From IMG/VR virus record IMGVR_UViG_3300042390_000370, positions 1-44,062 of that record: 44,062 nt of DNA; one strand, written 5' to 3'. Position numbers and translations under genes: made by a program. Shown piece by piece: positions 18,353-24,740 of the stretch; position 1 is the stretch's first letter; every line of letters starts with the position of its first letter. This DNA is from a virus. Below the pieces are notes generated by a model, which had not been told where the DNA came from, made no database searches, and was given only the letters and a program-made list of their open reading frames with translations.

Positions 18353-18499
18353 CTAGCAGGACTCGCAACCACAGCCCTTAGGCTCGCCCCCACGGCGCAC
18401 TGGGCGCTTGGGCTTCACCAAGCCGAGGACTAATCCCCAGTGGCGAAAAAACCCGTTCACGGGATATTTCGTATACATTTTCACCTCCGTTCCACTCAT
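18353..18499 (-). CDS. Leaderless small basic protein with Cys tail (48 aa)
   Basis: The ATG sits at +1 of a family promoter and reads MSGTEVKMYTKYPVNGFF. The codons for SGTEVK themselves form a GGAGGTGA ribosome site for the second in-frame ATG at residue 8, so two starts are possible. The C-terminus is GCGCESC, a likely metal knuckle. Three other genes in the window share this MSG-plus-internal-ribosome-site start. Confidence 0.6.
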   Translation of the reverse strand: MSGTEVKMYTKYPVNGFFRHWGLVLGLVKPKRPVRRGGEPKGCGCESC

Positions 18500-18505
18500 A
18501 CTTCC

Positions 18506-18534
18506 AATATACAGGTAGGAAGTACAAAAAGCAA
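18506..18534 (-). promoter_or_regulatory. Family promoter, leaderless (48-aa gene)
   Basis: TTGCTT, 17-nt spacer ending ACTTCCTACCTG, TATATT, GGAAGT, ATG. A run of seven A on the coding strand lies upstream, as in several other members. Confidence 0.7.
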
Positions 18535-18602
18535 CCTCACGACAACATTTTTTTCTGAAACTCGCACCCCTATCCAGTCTGCTTGCGCCCGTGCGGGCGG
18601 GG

Positions 18603-18643
18603 AGCCCAGCATCTCAGGTTCGTGGGGATAAAAACGCTGGGCT
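18603..18643. repeat. GCTGGGCT inverted repeat
   Basis: AGCCCAGC (18603-18610) and GCTGGGCT (18636-18643) flank 25 nt. Further copies of this unit lie upstream of leftward family promoters at 21.5, 22.0, 24.1 and 24.5 kb. Confidence 0.6.
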
Positions 18644-18666
18644 GTGCGTGGAGGTGTGGGTACGGC

Positions 18667-18707
18667 AAAAAGCCCCCGTGCGAGGGAGGGAACTCGCACG
18701 AGGGCTT
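18667..18707 (-). terminator. Terminator after the 33-aa gene
   Basis: In leftward RNA, GCCCTCGTGCGAG pairs with CTCGCACGGGGGC (one wobble), followed by five U. Confidence 0.8.
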
Positions 18708-18720
18708 TGCGGAGGGCTGA

Positions 18721-18822
18721 CTACTCGCAATCGCAAGAGTCAGGTCGGTCATAAGCGAACTCATAACCGCACACCTCACAGGTGTAATAGACTGGGTACA
18801 TAATCACCTCCTTCCCACTCAT
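18721..18822 (-). CDS. Leaderless rubredoxin-knuckle-like miniprotein (33 aa)
   Basis: ATG at +1 of a family promoter reads MSGKEVIMYPVYYTCEVCGYEFAY up to the break and ends DSCDCE. CEVCGYEF resembles one knuckle of rubredoxin or a zinc ribbon; CDC may supply the other ligands. The internal ATG at residue 8 has GGAGGTGA upstream. Start class shared with the 48-aa, 54-aa and 55-aa genes. Confidence 0.6.
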   Translation of the reverse strand: MSGKEVIMYPVYYTCEVCGYEFAYDRPDSCDCE

Positions 18823-18828
18823 ACTTCC

Positions 18829-18857
18829 ATGATATAGGTAGAAGGTACAAAAAACAA
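18829..18857 (-). promoter_or_regulatory. Family promoter, leaderless (33-aa gene)
   Basis: TTGTTT, 17-nt spacer ending ACCTTCTACCTA, TATCAT, GGAAGT, ATG at 18822. A lone DnaA-box 9-mer TTATCCACA lies just upstream at 18874-18882. Confidence 0.7.
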
Positions 18858-18957
18858 CCTCGGAAGAAAAAAGTTATCCACAGGATTGCGAAACGAAACC
18901 CACCGAAAGTCGTGAATAATGGTAGTGAGGGGCGCAAGCAAACCCTAACAAATATCC

Positions 18958-18982
18958 CTAATCTGTTAACGGTGGCGGAAAG
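18958..18982 (+). repeat. CTAATC/ACGGTGGCGGAAAG element, copy 1
   Basis: CTAATC, five variable bases, then ACGGTGGCGGAAAG on the plus strand. It lies just past the stop of the leftward 40-aa gene. Confidence 0.85.
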
Positions 18983-18988
18983 CCCTTC

Positions 18989-19111
18989 CTACTTGCGAAT
19001 TATTTTGCGCACACGGGTGCCCCGTTTCTCAAACCGCATGATGCGAAGCGCAATAAATGCTGTGATGATTGTTACCACCAGCATTGGGTGGATACTAATT
19101 GACAAGTCCAT
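18989..19111 (-). CDS. Single-span membrane miniprotein (40 aa)
   Basis: The frame MDLSISIHPMLVVTIITAFI has one hydrophobic helix (about 9-23) followed by a strongly basic tail ending KIIRK, so the tail should face the cytoplasm. AAAGGA lies 6 nt before the ATG, and a family promoter lies upstream with a short leader. Function unknown. Confidence 0.6.
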   Translation of the reverse strand: MDLSISIHPMLVVTIITAFIALRIMRFEKRGTRVRKIIRK

Positions 19112-19137
19112 GTGTATTCCTTTCTTGTCTTACTATC

Positions 19138-19166
19138 ACTTTATCGGTAGCAGGTACAAATAACAA
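19138..19166 (-). promoter_or_regulatory. Family promoter with short leader (40-aa gene)
   Basis: TTGTTA, 17-nt spacer ending ACCTGCTACCGA, TAAAGT. No ATG at +1; translation starts 20 nt further with a ribosome site. Confidence 0.7.
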
Positions 19167-19174
19167 CCTTGCAA

Positions 19175-21082
19175 TTACCCTTTATTTAGATATTTGAACA
19201 GCAATTCTTGAACAGAGTTGTCTTCATCAGCGGGGCCACCGCCATCAACAGCCTGATTGACAACACCACGCTTGCGTTCAATCAGTGAGTAGATGTCCTC
19301 ATCTATGGTTCCATCACATAACAAATAAGTAGCGGTGACGGAAGACTTCTGTCCAAGCCTGTGGCACCGACTATAAGTTTGGTCTACATCAGCAGGTGTC
19401 CAAGGAAGTTCCACAAAAAGTACATCTTGTGCAATCTGAAGGTTGTGCCCCGTTTTTGCCGCTTGGATTGAGAGAACAATGACTGGCGCTTCTTCACATG
19501 GAAGTTCAATAAACTTGCGCTTCTGTTCCTCAATGTCAGTAATGTCCATTCCCCCTTGAATACGCAGGTTGCCAAATGCAAGTGCTAGTTCGTCTACTAC
19601 ATCCCTGTGGTGCGCAGCGATTACGACTTTCTTTCCGTCGGCAACACGGGACTCCACCCACTCCTTGATTGCTGGCATTTTTGCTTTGGCTGACAAACGG
19701 CGAAGTACGGATAGACGGACAAGATGCTGGTTTGACTCTGCTTTGATTTTTGCTACAACCGCAGCCGAGTTCGGGTTAAGTCCAAGTTCTTGAGCGATTT
19801 CCTTTGCTCGCTGAACGAGGTATGCAACGATGTCTGCTTCTGCTTTTTTGTATTCTTTTAATCCCGCCGCAGTCCCGTCAACCAGAACAGGGTTGTGCAA
19901 AACGGGTGGCAGTTCGGTAAGAACCTGCTCTTTAGTGCGTCTGATGTAGCAAGTGGAACGAAGTCGCTCGTTGAGTTCATCCAAGTTTGAGTGACCATCA
20001 AGATGCCATTGTCCCCATTTGTCCTTAAAGGCCCCGCAATAGCGTCTGTAGAAGCCCCACTCTCCACCAAACTTGTCTAACTTCCCGATGATGTTGAGTT
20101 GGCTTGCGTATTCGGCAGGTCGGTTGGTAACTGGAGTTCCCGTAAGACACAGTACGATGCCATCTTTCGGGGCTGATTTTGCAATCTTTACCGCACTCTT
20201 TGTTCGTTGTGCTTTAGGGGTCTTGCAGTAATGGCTTTCGTCAAACACATAAGATTTGTGGTTCAAAAGTTGCTTTTCCCAGTTACTAATGTTAGAATAA
20301 CCAATAACGACCACATCATAGTCAGAAGGGAACTCCTTCCTGTCGGTTACGACCTTGACAGTTCTGTGTGGGAGCCACCTGTTGTATTCGGCTTTCCAGT
20401 TGAGTACGAGTGTTGCGGGGCACACGACAACGGCTGGATATGAGTCGGAGACATACTCCAGTGTCGCAATGGCTTGTAGTGTTTTACCCAAGCCCATCTC
20501 ATCAGCGATGAAAGTTCTCCGTGCGTTTGAAGCGTATGCAACTCCTGCTCGTTGATACGGAAGAAGCGGGAGCCCAGCAACTTCCAGTTCAGCGTCAGTT
20601 TGACGAGAAGCATTACTGAGTTCTGACATGGAGTTGTTTATTTCTGTAAGCATTTGTCGCACATCTTCAGGTACGGGTTGTTTGAAGGTGTCAGCCCACT
20701 TCACTACCTCGGCGATACTTGTCATCGGGGCTCGCCACGAGTGGGTTTTGTTGTCCCATGTAACTCCTGGAACTTGTTTGACTGACTGAACCATTACTCT
20801 GTCGTACCCAAAGGACATCATCAGCCAGTTTCCGATGGCCGTGACGCCCCGTTTTTCGTTCTTGGGGGCTGGCAAGGTGAACAGCAGTACCTCGGTGTCT
20901 ATCTCAAAGCCGTGCGTCTGAGCGAACTCTCTTGCCTCTGTGAGGCTTGACATCGGCACTCGCCACACACGGGATACCTTGTCCCACTTCGCACCTTTTA
21001 TCCCCTTCACCTGAGCCACTTCGCTTGGGTCGTATGGAAAGTCAAGAACTAGGTGGTCGTCATCAAGTTTGAGTTGTTTCAC
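19175..21082 (-). CDS. SNF2-family helicase with two HARP-like N-terminal repeats (635 aa)
   Basis: Two copies of an N-terminal module (about 1-60 and 75-130) share GxKWDKxSRVWRVPM and GVTWDNKTHSWRAPM, like the HARP annealing module of SMARCAL1-type proteins. The SNF2 motor follows: Walker A DEMGLGKT (194-201), DESH box (281-284), LTGTP (313-317) and a late QTYSRCHRLGQ motif VI. Such proteins anneal or remodel stalled forks rather than unwinding DNA. The start is a GTG six nt after TATGAT, so it may be leaderless. Confidence 0.88.
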   Translation of the reverse strand: MKQLKLDDDHLVLDFPYDPSEVAQVKGIKGAKWDKVSRVWRVPMSSLTEAREFAQTHGFEIDTEVLLFTLPAPKNEKRGVTAIGNWLMMSFGYDRVMVQSVKQVPGVTWDNKTHSWRAPMTSIAEVVKWADTFKQPVPEDVRQMLTEINNSMSELSNASRQTDAELEVAGLPLLPYQRAGVAYASNARRTFIADEMGLGKTLQAIATLEYVSDSYPAVVVCPATLVLNWKAEYNRWLPHRTVKVVTDRKEFPSDYDVVVIGYSNISNWEKQLLNHKSYVFDESHYCKTPKAQRTKSAVKIAKSAPKDGIVLCLTGTPVTNRPAEYASQLNIIGKLDKFGGEWGFYRRYCGAFKDKWGQWHLDGHSNLDELNERLRSTCYIRRTKEQVLTELPPVLHNPVLVDGTAAGLKEYKKAEADIVAYLVQRAKEIAQELGLNPNSAAVVAKIKAESNQHLVRLSVLRRLSAKAKMPAIKEWVESRVADGKKVVIAAHHRDVVDELALAFGNLRIQGGMDITDIEEQKRKFIELPCEEAPVIVLSIQAAKTGHNLQIAQDVLFVELPWTPADVDQTYSRCHRLGQKSSVTATYLLCDGTIDEDIYSLIERKRGVVNQAVDGGGPADEDNSVQELLFKYLNKG

Positions 21083-21131
21083 GCCTGCATCATAGCCCAG
21101 CGTTTGCTGTTTCGTTCGGGGGCAGACAGCA

Positions 21132-21167
21132 GAAAACCCCGTGCGAGGGAGGGAACTCGCACGGGGT
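21132..21167. terminator. Terminator between the 73-aa gene and the SNF2 gene
   Basis: ACCCCGTGCGAG (21136-21147) pairs with CTCGCACGGGGT (21156-21167). The leftward transcript then runs into TTTTC. Confidence 0.75.
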
Positions 21168-21193
21168 CTCTGTTGTGGGGTGAGGGCTTATCG

Positions 21194-21415
21194 TCAGAAG
21201 CGCCCTGTGCGACCGCCAGCAGGTAGGCGTCGTGTTCCGTCTGCTGACCAAGTTTCCCACTCGTTGGGCGTCCAGTTGTTGAGTGGTTCCATGTCCTCAA
21301 TGAGTTCTTCCACTTCTTCACAGAAACGGCGTTTGAACTCTAACGGACAAACTCGGAATGAGAGCCGAGATAGAAGTGTCGCTAAAGAAAAGCGAAGGGC
21401 TGTGGATTTGGACAA
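21194..21415 (-). CDS. Unknown small protein (73 aa)
   Basis: The frame from a TTG (MSKSTALRFSLATLLSRL) has a plausible helical middle EFKRRFCEEVEELIEDME and a basic end. AAAGGGG lies 7 nt upstream, and a family promoter lies about 50 nt upstream. No domain recognised. An internal start further right cannot be excluded. Confidence 0.5.
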   Translation of the reverse strand: MSKSTALRFSLATLLSRLSFRVCPLEFKRRFCEEVEELIEDMEPLNNWTPNEWETWSADGTRRLPAGGRTGRF

Positions 21416-21463
21416 GGAGTGTCCCCTTTCAGGACGAGGTTGGGGGGATTCCCAACAACACCC

Positions 21464-21492
21464 ATGTTATAGGTTGTAAGTACCAATAACAA
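21464..21492 (-). promoter_or_regulatory. Family promoter with leader (73-aa gene)
   Basis: TTGTTA, 17-nt spacer ending ACTTACAACCTA, TAACAT. No ATG at +1. An A-run lies upstream. Confidence 0.7.
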
Positions 21493-21548
21493 CTTTGCTA
21501 CAACATTTTTTTGCGAAACTTTATTGCGGTTTTTGCGGTGCACCCAAG

Positions 21549-21589
21549 AGCCCAGCAGTTTGACTTGCGTGAAGATGAAAGGCTGGGCT
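21549..21589. repeat. GCTGGGCT inverted repeat
   Basis: AGCCCAGC (21549-21556) and GCTGGGCT (21582-21589) with 25 nt between, the same spacing as at 18603. The stretch 21493-21722 has no supported gene besides this and the hairpin at 21689-21710. Confidence 0.6.
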
Positions 21590-21688
21590 TCCCAAATGAC
21601 TTTTGGCGTGAACTTCAGGTTGGTTTGATGTTCGCATTGACTGCTTGAAAGGGAGCGACGGGGCTGCCCGAACGGGGGCATGGCGAGA

Positions 21689-21710
21689 GTCCCCACCCGA
21701 AGGTGGGGAC
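21689..21710. terminator. Strong GTCCCCACC hairpin
   Basis: GTCCCCACC and GGTGGGGAC pair around a CGAA loop, 13 nt beyond the stop of the leftward 47-aa gene. No U run follows, so termination is likely but unproven. Confidence 0.55.
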
Positions 21711-21722
21711 AACGCACGAGGA

Positions 21723-21866
21723 CTAGAGCCCCAGTGCGTCTAGGGTCTGCTCCCAATGCGCCACGCAGAACGGCTCAGGCTCCGCAGGGAACCCCACCGC
21801 ACGCATGACGACCTCGCCCGTGCAGGCGAGCGCAGGGTCACCTGCACATGTGCATTCATTTTCCAT
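21723..21866 (-). CDS. Cys-containing small protein (47 aa)
   Basis: The frame MENECTCAGDPALACTGEVV continues to FCVAHWEQTLDALGL. CTC, C15 and the FCVAH group suggest a zinc site. GGAGGTGA lies 8 nt before the ATG, and the family promoter lies just upstream. The leaderless ATG found in related genes is ACA here, so only the internal start remains. Confidence 0.6.
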   Translation of the reverse strand: MENECTCAGDPALACTGEVVMRAVGFPAEPEPFCVAHWEQTLDALGL

Positions 21867-21897
21867 AATTTTTCACCTCCATCCCACTTGTACTTCC

Positions 21898-21926
21898 ACT
21901 TTATCGGTAGAAGGTACAAAAAACAA
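21898..21926 (-). promoter_or_regulatory. Family promoter (47-aa gene)
   Basis: TTGTTT, 17-nt spacer ending ACCTTCTACCGA, TAAAGT, GGAAGT, then ACA where others have ATG. Confidence 0.7.
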
Positions 21927-21993
21927 CCTGCCGACTACATTTTTTTCTGAAACTTACCCCATCACTTTTTTGCTTGCTCGCCCGCGCGCGGGG

Positions 21994-22034
21994 AGCCCAG
22001 GGTTCTGAGTTCAGGGAAGTAGAAAGGCTGGGCT
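21994..22034. repeat. GCTGGGCT inverted repeat, variant
   Basis: AGCCCAG (21994-22000) and CTGGGCT (22028-22034). A further GCTGGGCT stands at about 22196. The stretch 21930-22220 has no supported gene; a leftward frame with a hydrophobic stretch at 21960-22162 crosses two repeats and was not accepted. Confidence 0.5.
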
Positions 22035-22134
22035 GCCAGAACCAGAAAAACCGAGCCAGAAACCATCCCTAAAACAAAACCAATAAAATAAACAAATGAG
22101 TGTCGTGTGCGCCGAAAAGGCGAATGTGTTATCC

Positions 22135-22159
22135 CTAATCCATTTACGGTGGCGGAAAG
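22135..22159 (+). repeat. CTAATC/ACGGTGGCGGAAAG element, copy 2
   Basis: CTAATC, five bases, ACGGTGGCGGAAAG on the plus strand, about 60 nt beyond the terminator at 22221-22250. Confidence 0.85.
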
Positions 22160-22220
22160 CAATTACACAACCGTTGGAAACAGCAATCTAAAACGCTGGG
22201 CTGTGCGTGGGTGGATAAAA

Positions 22221-22250
22221 GAAAAAACCCCACGATTTCTCGTGAGGTTT
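22221..22250 (-). terminator. Terminator of the candidate small transcript
   Basis: Leftward AAACCTCACGA pairs with TCGTGGGGTTT, followed by a run of T. Confidence 0.7.
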
Positions 22251-22380
22251 GTTTCCCGTTTCCCGTTAGCAGAAACTAATTGTTGTGTGGTCTGCTTTGA
22301 TTATGTTTGTTCACCGCATAACCTCCAACCTTTCGGTTGGCGTCAGCCTTTTCCACCAGTATCCGCTTTCACTTCCACTT
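22221..22380 (-). ncRNA. Candidate small RNA or decayed mini-gene
   Basis: A family promoter and a terminator enclose about 160 nt with no convincing gene. The expected +1 ATGAGT appears as AAGT, as if two bases were lost; restoring them gives a 23-residue MSG-type peptide. A CCAACC-GAAA-GGTTGG hairpin precedes GGAGG and a 12-codon frame starting GTG (22311). It could be a regulatory RNA, a leader peptide unit or a remnant. Confidence 0.35.
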
Positions 22381-22386
22381 ACTTCC

Positions 22387-22415
22387 ATGATATCGGCAGT
22401 AAGTACGAATCACAA
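22387..22415 (-). promoter_or_regulatory. Family promoter without a start codon at +1
   Basis: TTGTGA, 17-nt spacer ending ACTTACTGCCGA, TATCAT, GGAAGT, then AAG. Confidence 0.65.
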
Positions 22416-22452
22416 CCTGAGTGGAACTCTTTGTGTAGGAGCCCCGAGTCCA

Positions 22453-22695
22453 TCAGTCAGATGAGAGGTTGTCTTCTTCTTCCCATTGCAAGCGAACTGT
22501 ATCAACAATCTTCGGGTGGAGGAAGTCGCTTTTGCGTGGGTCAAACATGGTGTCTTTAATACGAGATGCGATAGCGGGGCGCTCTTTATTCAACTTTGTG
22601 AAGAAAACCTGTCCAATGTTTTTAGTGTTTGCTGGGTGTTCGTAAGAGGCATACACTCGCTCTATAAACATCTCGTATGGGCTGTCAGTAAGCAT
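22453..22695 (-). CDS. Unknown small protein (80 aa)
   Basis: The frame MLTDSPYEMFIERVYASYEH is charged and helical and ends QWEEEDNLSSD. No domain recognised. It overlaps the end of the 60-aa gene by 11 nt and is the last of a four-gene leftward operon read from the promoter at 23132-23160. Confidence 0.65.
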   Translation of the reverse strand: MLTDSPYEMFIERVYASYEHPANTKNIGQVFFTKLNKERPAIASRIKDTMFDPRKSDFLHPKIVDTVRLQWEEEDNLSSD

Positions 22696-22867
22696 TTTCT
22701 AAACACAAAACGCAGGTCGTCTCACTAATGTCAGACGCCATTCTATCTTCGGGTGGATTTACCCAACCACATGCGGTAACTACGCAAGGAGTAGCCCCGT
22801 CATAGGTTTGCAAAATACCATTCCTACCTTTTAGGTGAAGAGCCAAAGGGGGCTTATCGGTCATCAT
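22685..22867 (-). CDS. Small zinc-motif protein (60 aa)
   Basis: MMTDKPPLALHLKG leads to ATPCVVTACGW and TTCVLC, a pattern of single Cys, Cys-Gly and CxxC found in small actinophage zinc proteins. The start inside the end of the 33-aa gene (22864 or 22867) is preferred to 22918, which lies fully inside that gene. Function unknown. Confidence 0.6.
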   Translation of the reverse strand: MMTDKPPLALHLKGRNGILQTYDGATPCVVTACGWVNPPEDRMASDISETTCVLCLENAY

Positions 22868-22955
22868 CTTCTTGCTGGTCACACATGTGTGAGTTCGCCC
22901 ATGACTCCATGAAGTCATCGTAGGCTTCTACTTCTTCTTGTGTCCAGTCTTTCAT
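22854..22955 (-). CDS. Acidic miniprotein (33 aa)
   Basis: MKDWTQEEVEAYDDFMESWA continues to CDQQEDDDR. Its ATG overlaps the stop of the 57-aa gene (ATGA) and its 3' end overlaps the next start, so coupling supports it. Very acidic and helical; no domain recognised. Confidence 0.55.
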   Translation of the reverse strand: MKDWTQEEVEAYDDFMESWANSHMCDQQEDDDR

Positions 22956-23125
22956 TTCAGACCTGCTTTACACCAGTCGCACTTGCGACCTTCCCATAGG
23001 GCGGTGTCACCTTCGTAGATAACTTCGTGGTCAATGACCTGCTTCGTGCTATGGCTTAGGCAGTAATAGTACCGACCATTACGCCAAGCCTTTGGCTTTT
23101 TTGTGACGACTTGAGTTTCGTTCAT
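22952..23125 (-). CDS. Leaderless small protein with CxxC (57 aa)
   Basis: MNETQVVTKKPKAWRNGRYY continues through CLSHSTKQV to KCDWCKAGLK. The CxxC near the C-terminus plus the earlier C and H suggest a zinc fold of the HNH or treble-clef type without catalytic residues. The ATG is at +1 of a family promoter and opens the four-gene operon. Confidence 0.65.
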   Translation of the reverse strand: MNETQVVTKKPKAWRNGRYYYCLSHSTKQVIDHEVIYEGDTALWEGRKCDWCKAGLK

Positions 23126-23131
23126 ACATTC

Positions 23132-23160
23132 ATATTACAGGTAGTAAGTACCTATTGCAA
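23132..23160 (-). promoter_or_regulatory. Family promoter, leaderless (four-gene operon)
   Basis: TTGCAA, 17-nt spacer ending ACTTACTACCTG, TAATAT, GAATGT, ATG at 23125. Confidence 0.75.
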
Positions 23161-23179
23161 CATGGTGAGTAAAATTTAC

Positions 23180-23500
23180 CTAGAAAACTACGGGCATAAC
23201 GATTATCGGAGTCTGCTCACCGACCCAAGCCCCGATGCAGTTGAAACTAATGTACTCCTCTGCTTCTTCCCAAGTCATTCCGTCACGCTCCATACAGACA
23301 TCCATCATCTTTTCCCATGAGTACACGGCAAGAAACGGGGCGTTGATGCGCTGTGAAAACCCGATGAGTGCTTCGTCAAACCCATCCATCAAAAGTGCTG
23401 TCTCTCCTAACGCATCAAGATGTTCCTGAATGTCGTCTCGTGTTAGAGGCTTGACCGCCACTTCGCTTGGGTCAAAGTTTTCTGCATCTTTTGCTAACAT
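23180..23500 (-). CDS. Unknown phage protein (106 aa)
   Basis: MLAKDAENFDPSEVAVKPLT starts near +1 of a family promoter. The C-terminal DGMTWEEAEEYISFNCIGAW is a motif I associate with a widespread small phage family of unknown function. The upstream in-frame start at 23536 lies before the promoter and is not used. Confidence 0.7.
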   Translation of the reverse strand: MLAKDAENFDPSEVAVKPLTRDDIQEHLDALGETALLMDGFDEALIGFSQRINAPFLAVYSWEKMMDVCMERDGMTWEEAEEYISFNCIGAWVGEQTPIIVMPVVF

Positions 23501-23507
23501 GATTCTG

Positions 23508-23536
23508 AGGATATAGGTTATAGGCAGGTACGACAA
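23508..23536 (-). promoter_or_regulatory. Family promoter, leaderless with 7-nt gap (106-aa gene)
   Basis: TTGTCG, 17-nt spacer ending CCTATAACCTA, TATCCT, seven bases, ATG at 23500. It lies inside the coding end of the 35-aa gene. Confidence 0.65.
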
Positions 23537-23625
23537 CCTCGCTTGGGTTTTTTCTGCAAGAAGCGTGGCTTGTTCTTTTTCTTCTTTTTTTCCTCAGGCG
23601 GGAGCCCAGCGTTTTCATTTGTCAT
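23518..23625 (-). CDS. Lys-rich miniprotein (35 aa)
   Basis: MTNENAGLPPEEKKKKKNKP continues to RGCRTCL. Strongly basic, with a terminal CxxC. TATTAT lies 6 nt before the ATG, so it may be leaderless although no -35 is obvious. The last codons overlap the next promoter. Possible nucleic-acid binder. Confidence 0.45.
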   Translation of the reverse strand: MTNENAGLPPEEKKKKKNKPRFLQKKPKRGCRTCL

Positions 23626-23643
23626 CTACCCATAATACGACAA

Positions 23644-23675
23644 ATGCCCCTCAACCATTTTCAGGTCGGGGGCAT
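23644..23675 (-). terminator. ATGCCCC hairpin
   Basis: ATGCCCC and GGGGCAT pair with an interior loop; leftward RNA continues TTTGT. It ends the 41-aa and 25-aa gene unit. Confidence 0.5.
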
Positions 23676-23757
23676 CTATCGCCTCATGAGTGGGGGTGTG
23701 GTGAGGTCTGTTAGTGATACTAGCCACAATTGCTGGGCTGGTCAAGTAGGTTTTGGG

Positions 23758-23835
23758 CTATTTCGCTAGGAAGGTTGCAAGCAAGGCTGTCACACCTACA
23801 CCCGCACTCATGTATAGAACTAGAAAGGTCGTCAC
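23758..23835 (-). CDS. Membrane micropeptide (25 aa)
   Basis: A GTG start with GAGGAGGAA upstream opens MTTFLVLYMSAGVGVTALLA, almost entirely one hydrophobic helix, ending TFLAK. It follows the 41-aa gene after 2 nt. Holin-like or membrane regulator roles are possible but unsupported. Confidence 0.45.
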   Translation of the reverse strand: MTTFLVLYMSAGVGVTALLATFLAK

Positions 23836-23837
23836 GG

Positions 23838-23963
23838 CTATTCCTCCTCGTCTTTCTTATCTTCGCACTCGTCACAGAACACGCTATCTGCCTGCTCGCA
23901 TTCTAAGCACCTACTAAAGTAGGCATCGTATTCTTCTTGGTCTTTGAAAGGTAGTAATCCCAT
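23838..23963 (-). CDS. Leaderless acidic protein with Cys pairs (41 aa)
   Basis: MGLLPFKDQEEYDAYFSRCL continues ECEQADSVFCDECEDKK. Paired CLEC and CDEC form a complete four-Cys zinc site. ATG lies at +1 of a family promoter. Function unknown. Confidence 0.65.
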   Translation of the reverse strand: MGLLPFKDQEEYDAYFSRCLECEQADSVFCDECEDKKDEEE

Positions 23964-23969
23964 ACCTTC

Positions 23970-23998
23970 ATATTATCGGTAGTAAGGACAAAAAACAA
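23970..23998 (-). promoter_or_regulatory. Family promoter, leaderless (41-aa gene)
   Basis: TTGTTT, 17-nt spacer ending CCTTACTACCGA, TAATAT, GAAGGT, ATG. Confidence 0.75.
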
Positions 23999-24061
23999 CC
24001 TTGCGGAAGATTTTTTTGAGCAACTTACCAAGCCTGCTTGCTAGTTTCTGCGCAAACAAAC

Positions 24062-24113
24062 AGCCCAGCGTTTTCGCTTGCGCAACCCCCCGAAAGGCGA
24101 GATGCTGGGCTCC
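24062..24113. repeat. GCTGGGCT inverted repeat
   Basis: AGCCCAGC followed by GTTTTCGCTTGCG and, about 35 nt later, GCTGGGCT. The AGCCCAGC-GTTTTCGC form is the fullest version of the dispersed unit. Confidence 0.55.
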
Positions 24114-24126
24114 CGAACGGGGGCAA

Positions 24127-24152
24127 GCAAAAAGCCCACCCCAAAGGGTGAG
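24127..24152 (-). terminator. Terminator after the 54-aa gene region
   Basis: Leftward GGCTCACCC pairs with GGGTGGGC, followed by five U. Confidence 0.65.
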
Positions 24153-24220
24153 CCCGCCGTGAGGGTTCTGTTGCCACGCCCCTCCGAGCGCCGAGTCCGA
24201 CTCAAGTGTGCTTGACCGCC

Positions 24221-24385
24221 TTAGGCGAGCAACTGGGCGACCATGTCTCGCACCAAACGGTGGAGACGGCGGACACCGTCATTGTTCGCACCGTAGCGTG
24301 CAGTGGCTTCAGACAACTCTGCCAAGAGAGCCTGCGCCATCGCCACACGATGTGACTTATTCATTTTCACCTCCTTCCCACTCAT
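24221..24385 (-). CDS. Leaderless helical protein, paralogue A (54 aa)
   Basis: MSGKEVKMNKSHRVAMAQAL starts at +1, with a second in-frame ATG at residue 8 behind GGAGGTGA. From there 47 residues align without gaps to the protein at 31484-31651 (AMAQALL, ARYGA, RLHR, and the LLA end). A helical regulator or structural peptide is possible. Function unknown. Confidence 0.7.
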   Translation of the reverse strand: MSGKEVKMNKSHRVAMAQALLAELSEATARYGANNDGVRRLHRLVRDMVAQLLA

Positions 24386-24391
24386 AAGTCC

Positions 24392-24420
24392 ATAATACAG
24401 GTAGCAAGTACAAAAAACAA
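24392..24420 (-). promoter_or_regulatory. Family promoter, leaderless (paralogue A)
   Basis: TTGTTT, 17-nt spacer ending ACTTGCTACCTG, TATTAT, GGACTT, ATG. Upstream A-run at about 24434. Confidence 0.75.
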
Positions 24421-24487
24421 CCTGCCACCAACATTTTTTTACGCAACCTTCTCTGCGCCCACACCCCTGCGCCTGCGCTCGCGCGGG

Positions 24488-24526
24488 GAGCCCAGGGTTC
24501 CCAGTTGCGCTAGACGAAATCCTGGG
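24488..24526. repeat. GCTGGGCT inverted repeat, variant
   Basis: AGCCCAGG and CCTGGGCT flank about 24 nt. The stretch 24421-24740 holds no supported gene: this repeat, hairpins at 24542-24580 and 24694-24722, and repeat copy 3. Confidence 0.5.
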
Positions 24527-24541
24527 CTGCCGACACGGGGA

Positions 24542-24580
24542 TAAAAAAGAAACCCCACCCGATTAGGGCAGGGTCTCTCT
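24542..24580 (-). terminator. Imperfect terminator-like hairpin
   Basis: Leftward ACCC-TGCCC and GGG-TGGGGT pair imperfectly, followed by TTTCTTTTTT. Confidence 0.45.
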
Positions 24581-24627
24581 CACAGGAAGTCACCCCTGAG
24601 TTGGAAGGGGGCAGGAATGTGTGTTTC

Positions 24628-24652
24628 CTAATCCATGTACGGTGGCGGAAAG
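24628..24652 (+). repeat. CTAATC/ACGGTGGCGGAAAG element, copy 3
   Basis: Full consensus on the plus strand, about 90 nt downstream of the leftward 136-aa gene. Confidence 0.85.
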
Positions 24653-24740
24653 GACTTGCGACTGCGTGTTCAGTAGCCCAGCGTTTGCCCCAAGTGAACT
24701 CCCCCACCATGTAGGCAGGGGAGTCACCTGATGAGGGGAA

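Larger units (their letters stand above)
24025..24177 (-). pseudogene. Possible degenerate copy of the MATE-type small gene (50 aa)
   Basis: A GTG start in the context GGAGGGGCGTGGCAACAGAA gives MATEPSRRAHPLGWAF, matching MATESPSPPQALPWAF of the gene at 31201-31443. After this the frame runs through a terminator and a GCTGGGCT repeat, so the rest looks non-native. It follows the 54-aa gene just as the intact copy follows the 55-aa paralogue. Confidence 0.35.

Noticed and set aside
21960-22162. Leftward frame with a hydrophobic stretch
   Set aside because: Spans repeat copy 2 and the GCTGGGCT pair and has no ribosome site or promoter at its start.
24510-24710. Leftward 66-codon frame
   Set aside because: Its sequence comes from the repeat element and a terminator; the FRHR-IRKH likeness to another frame is only the translated repeat.
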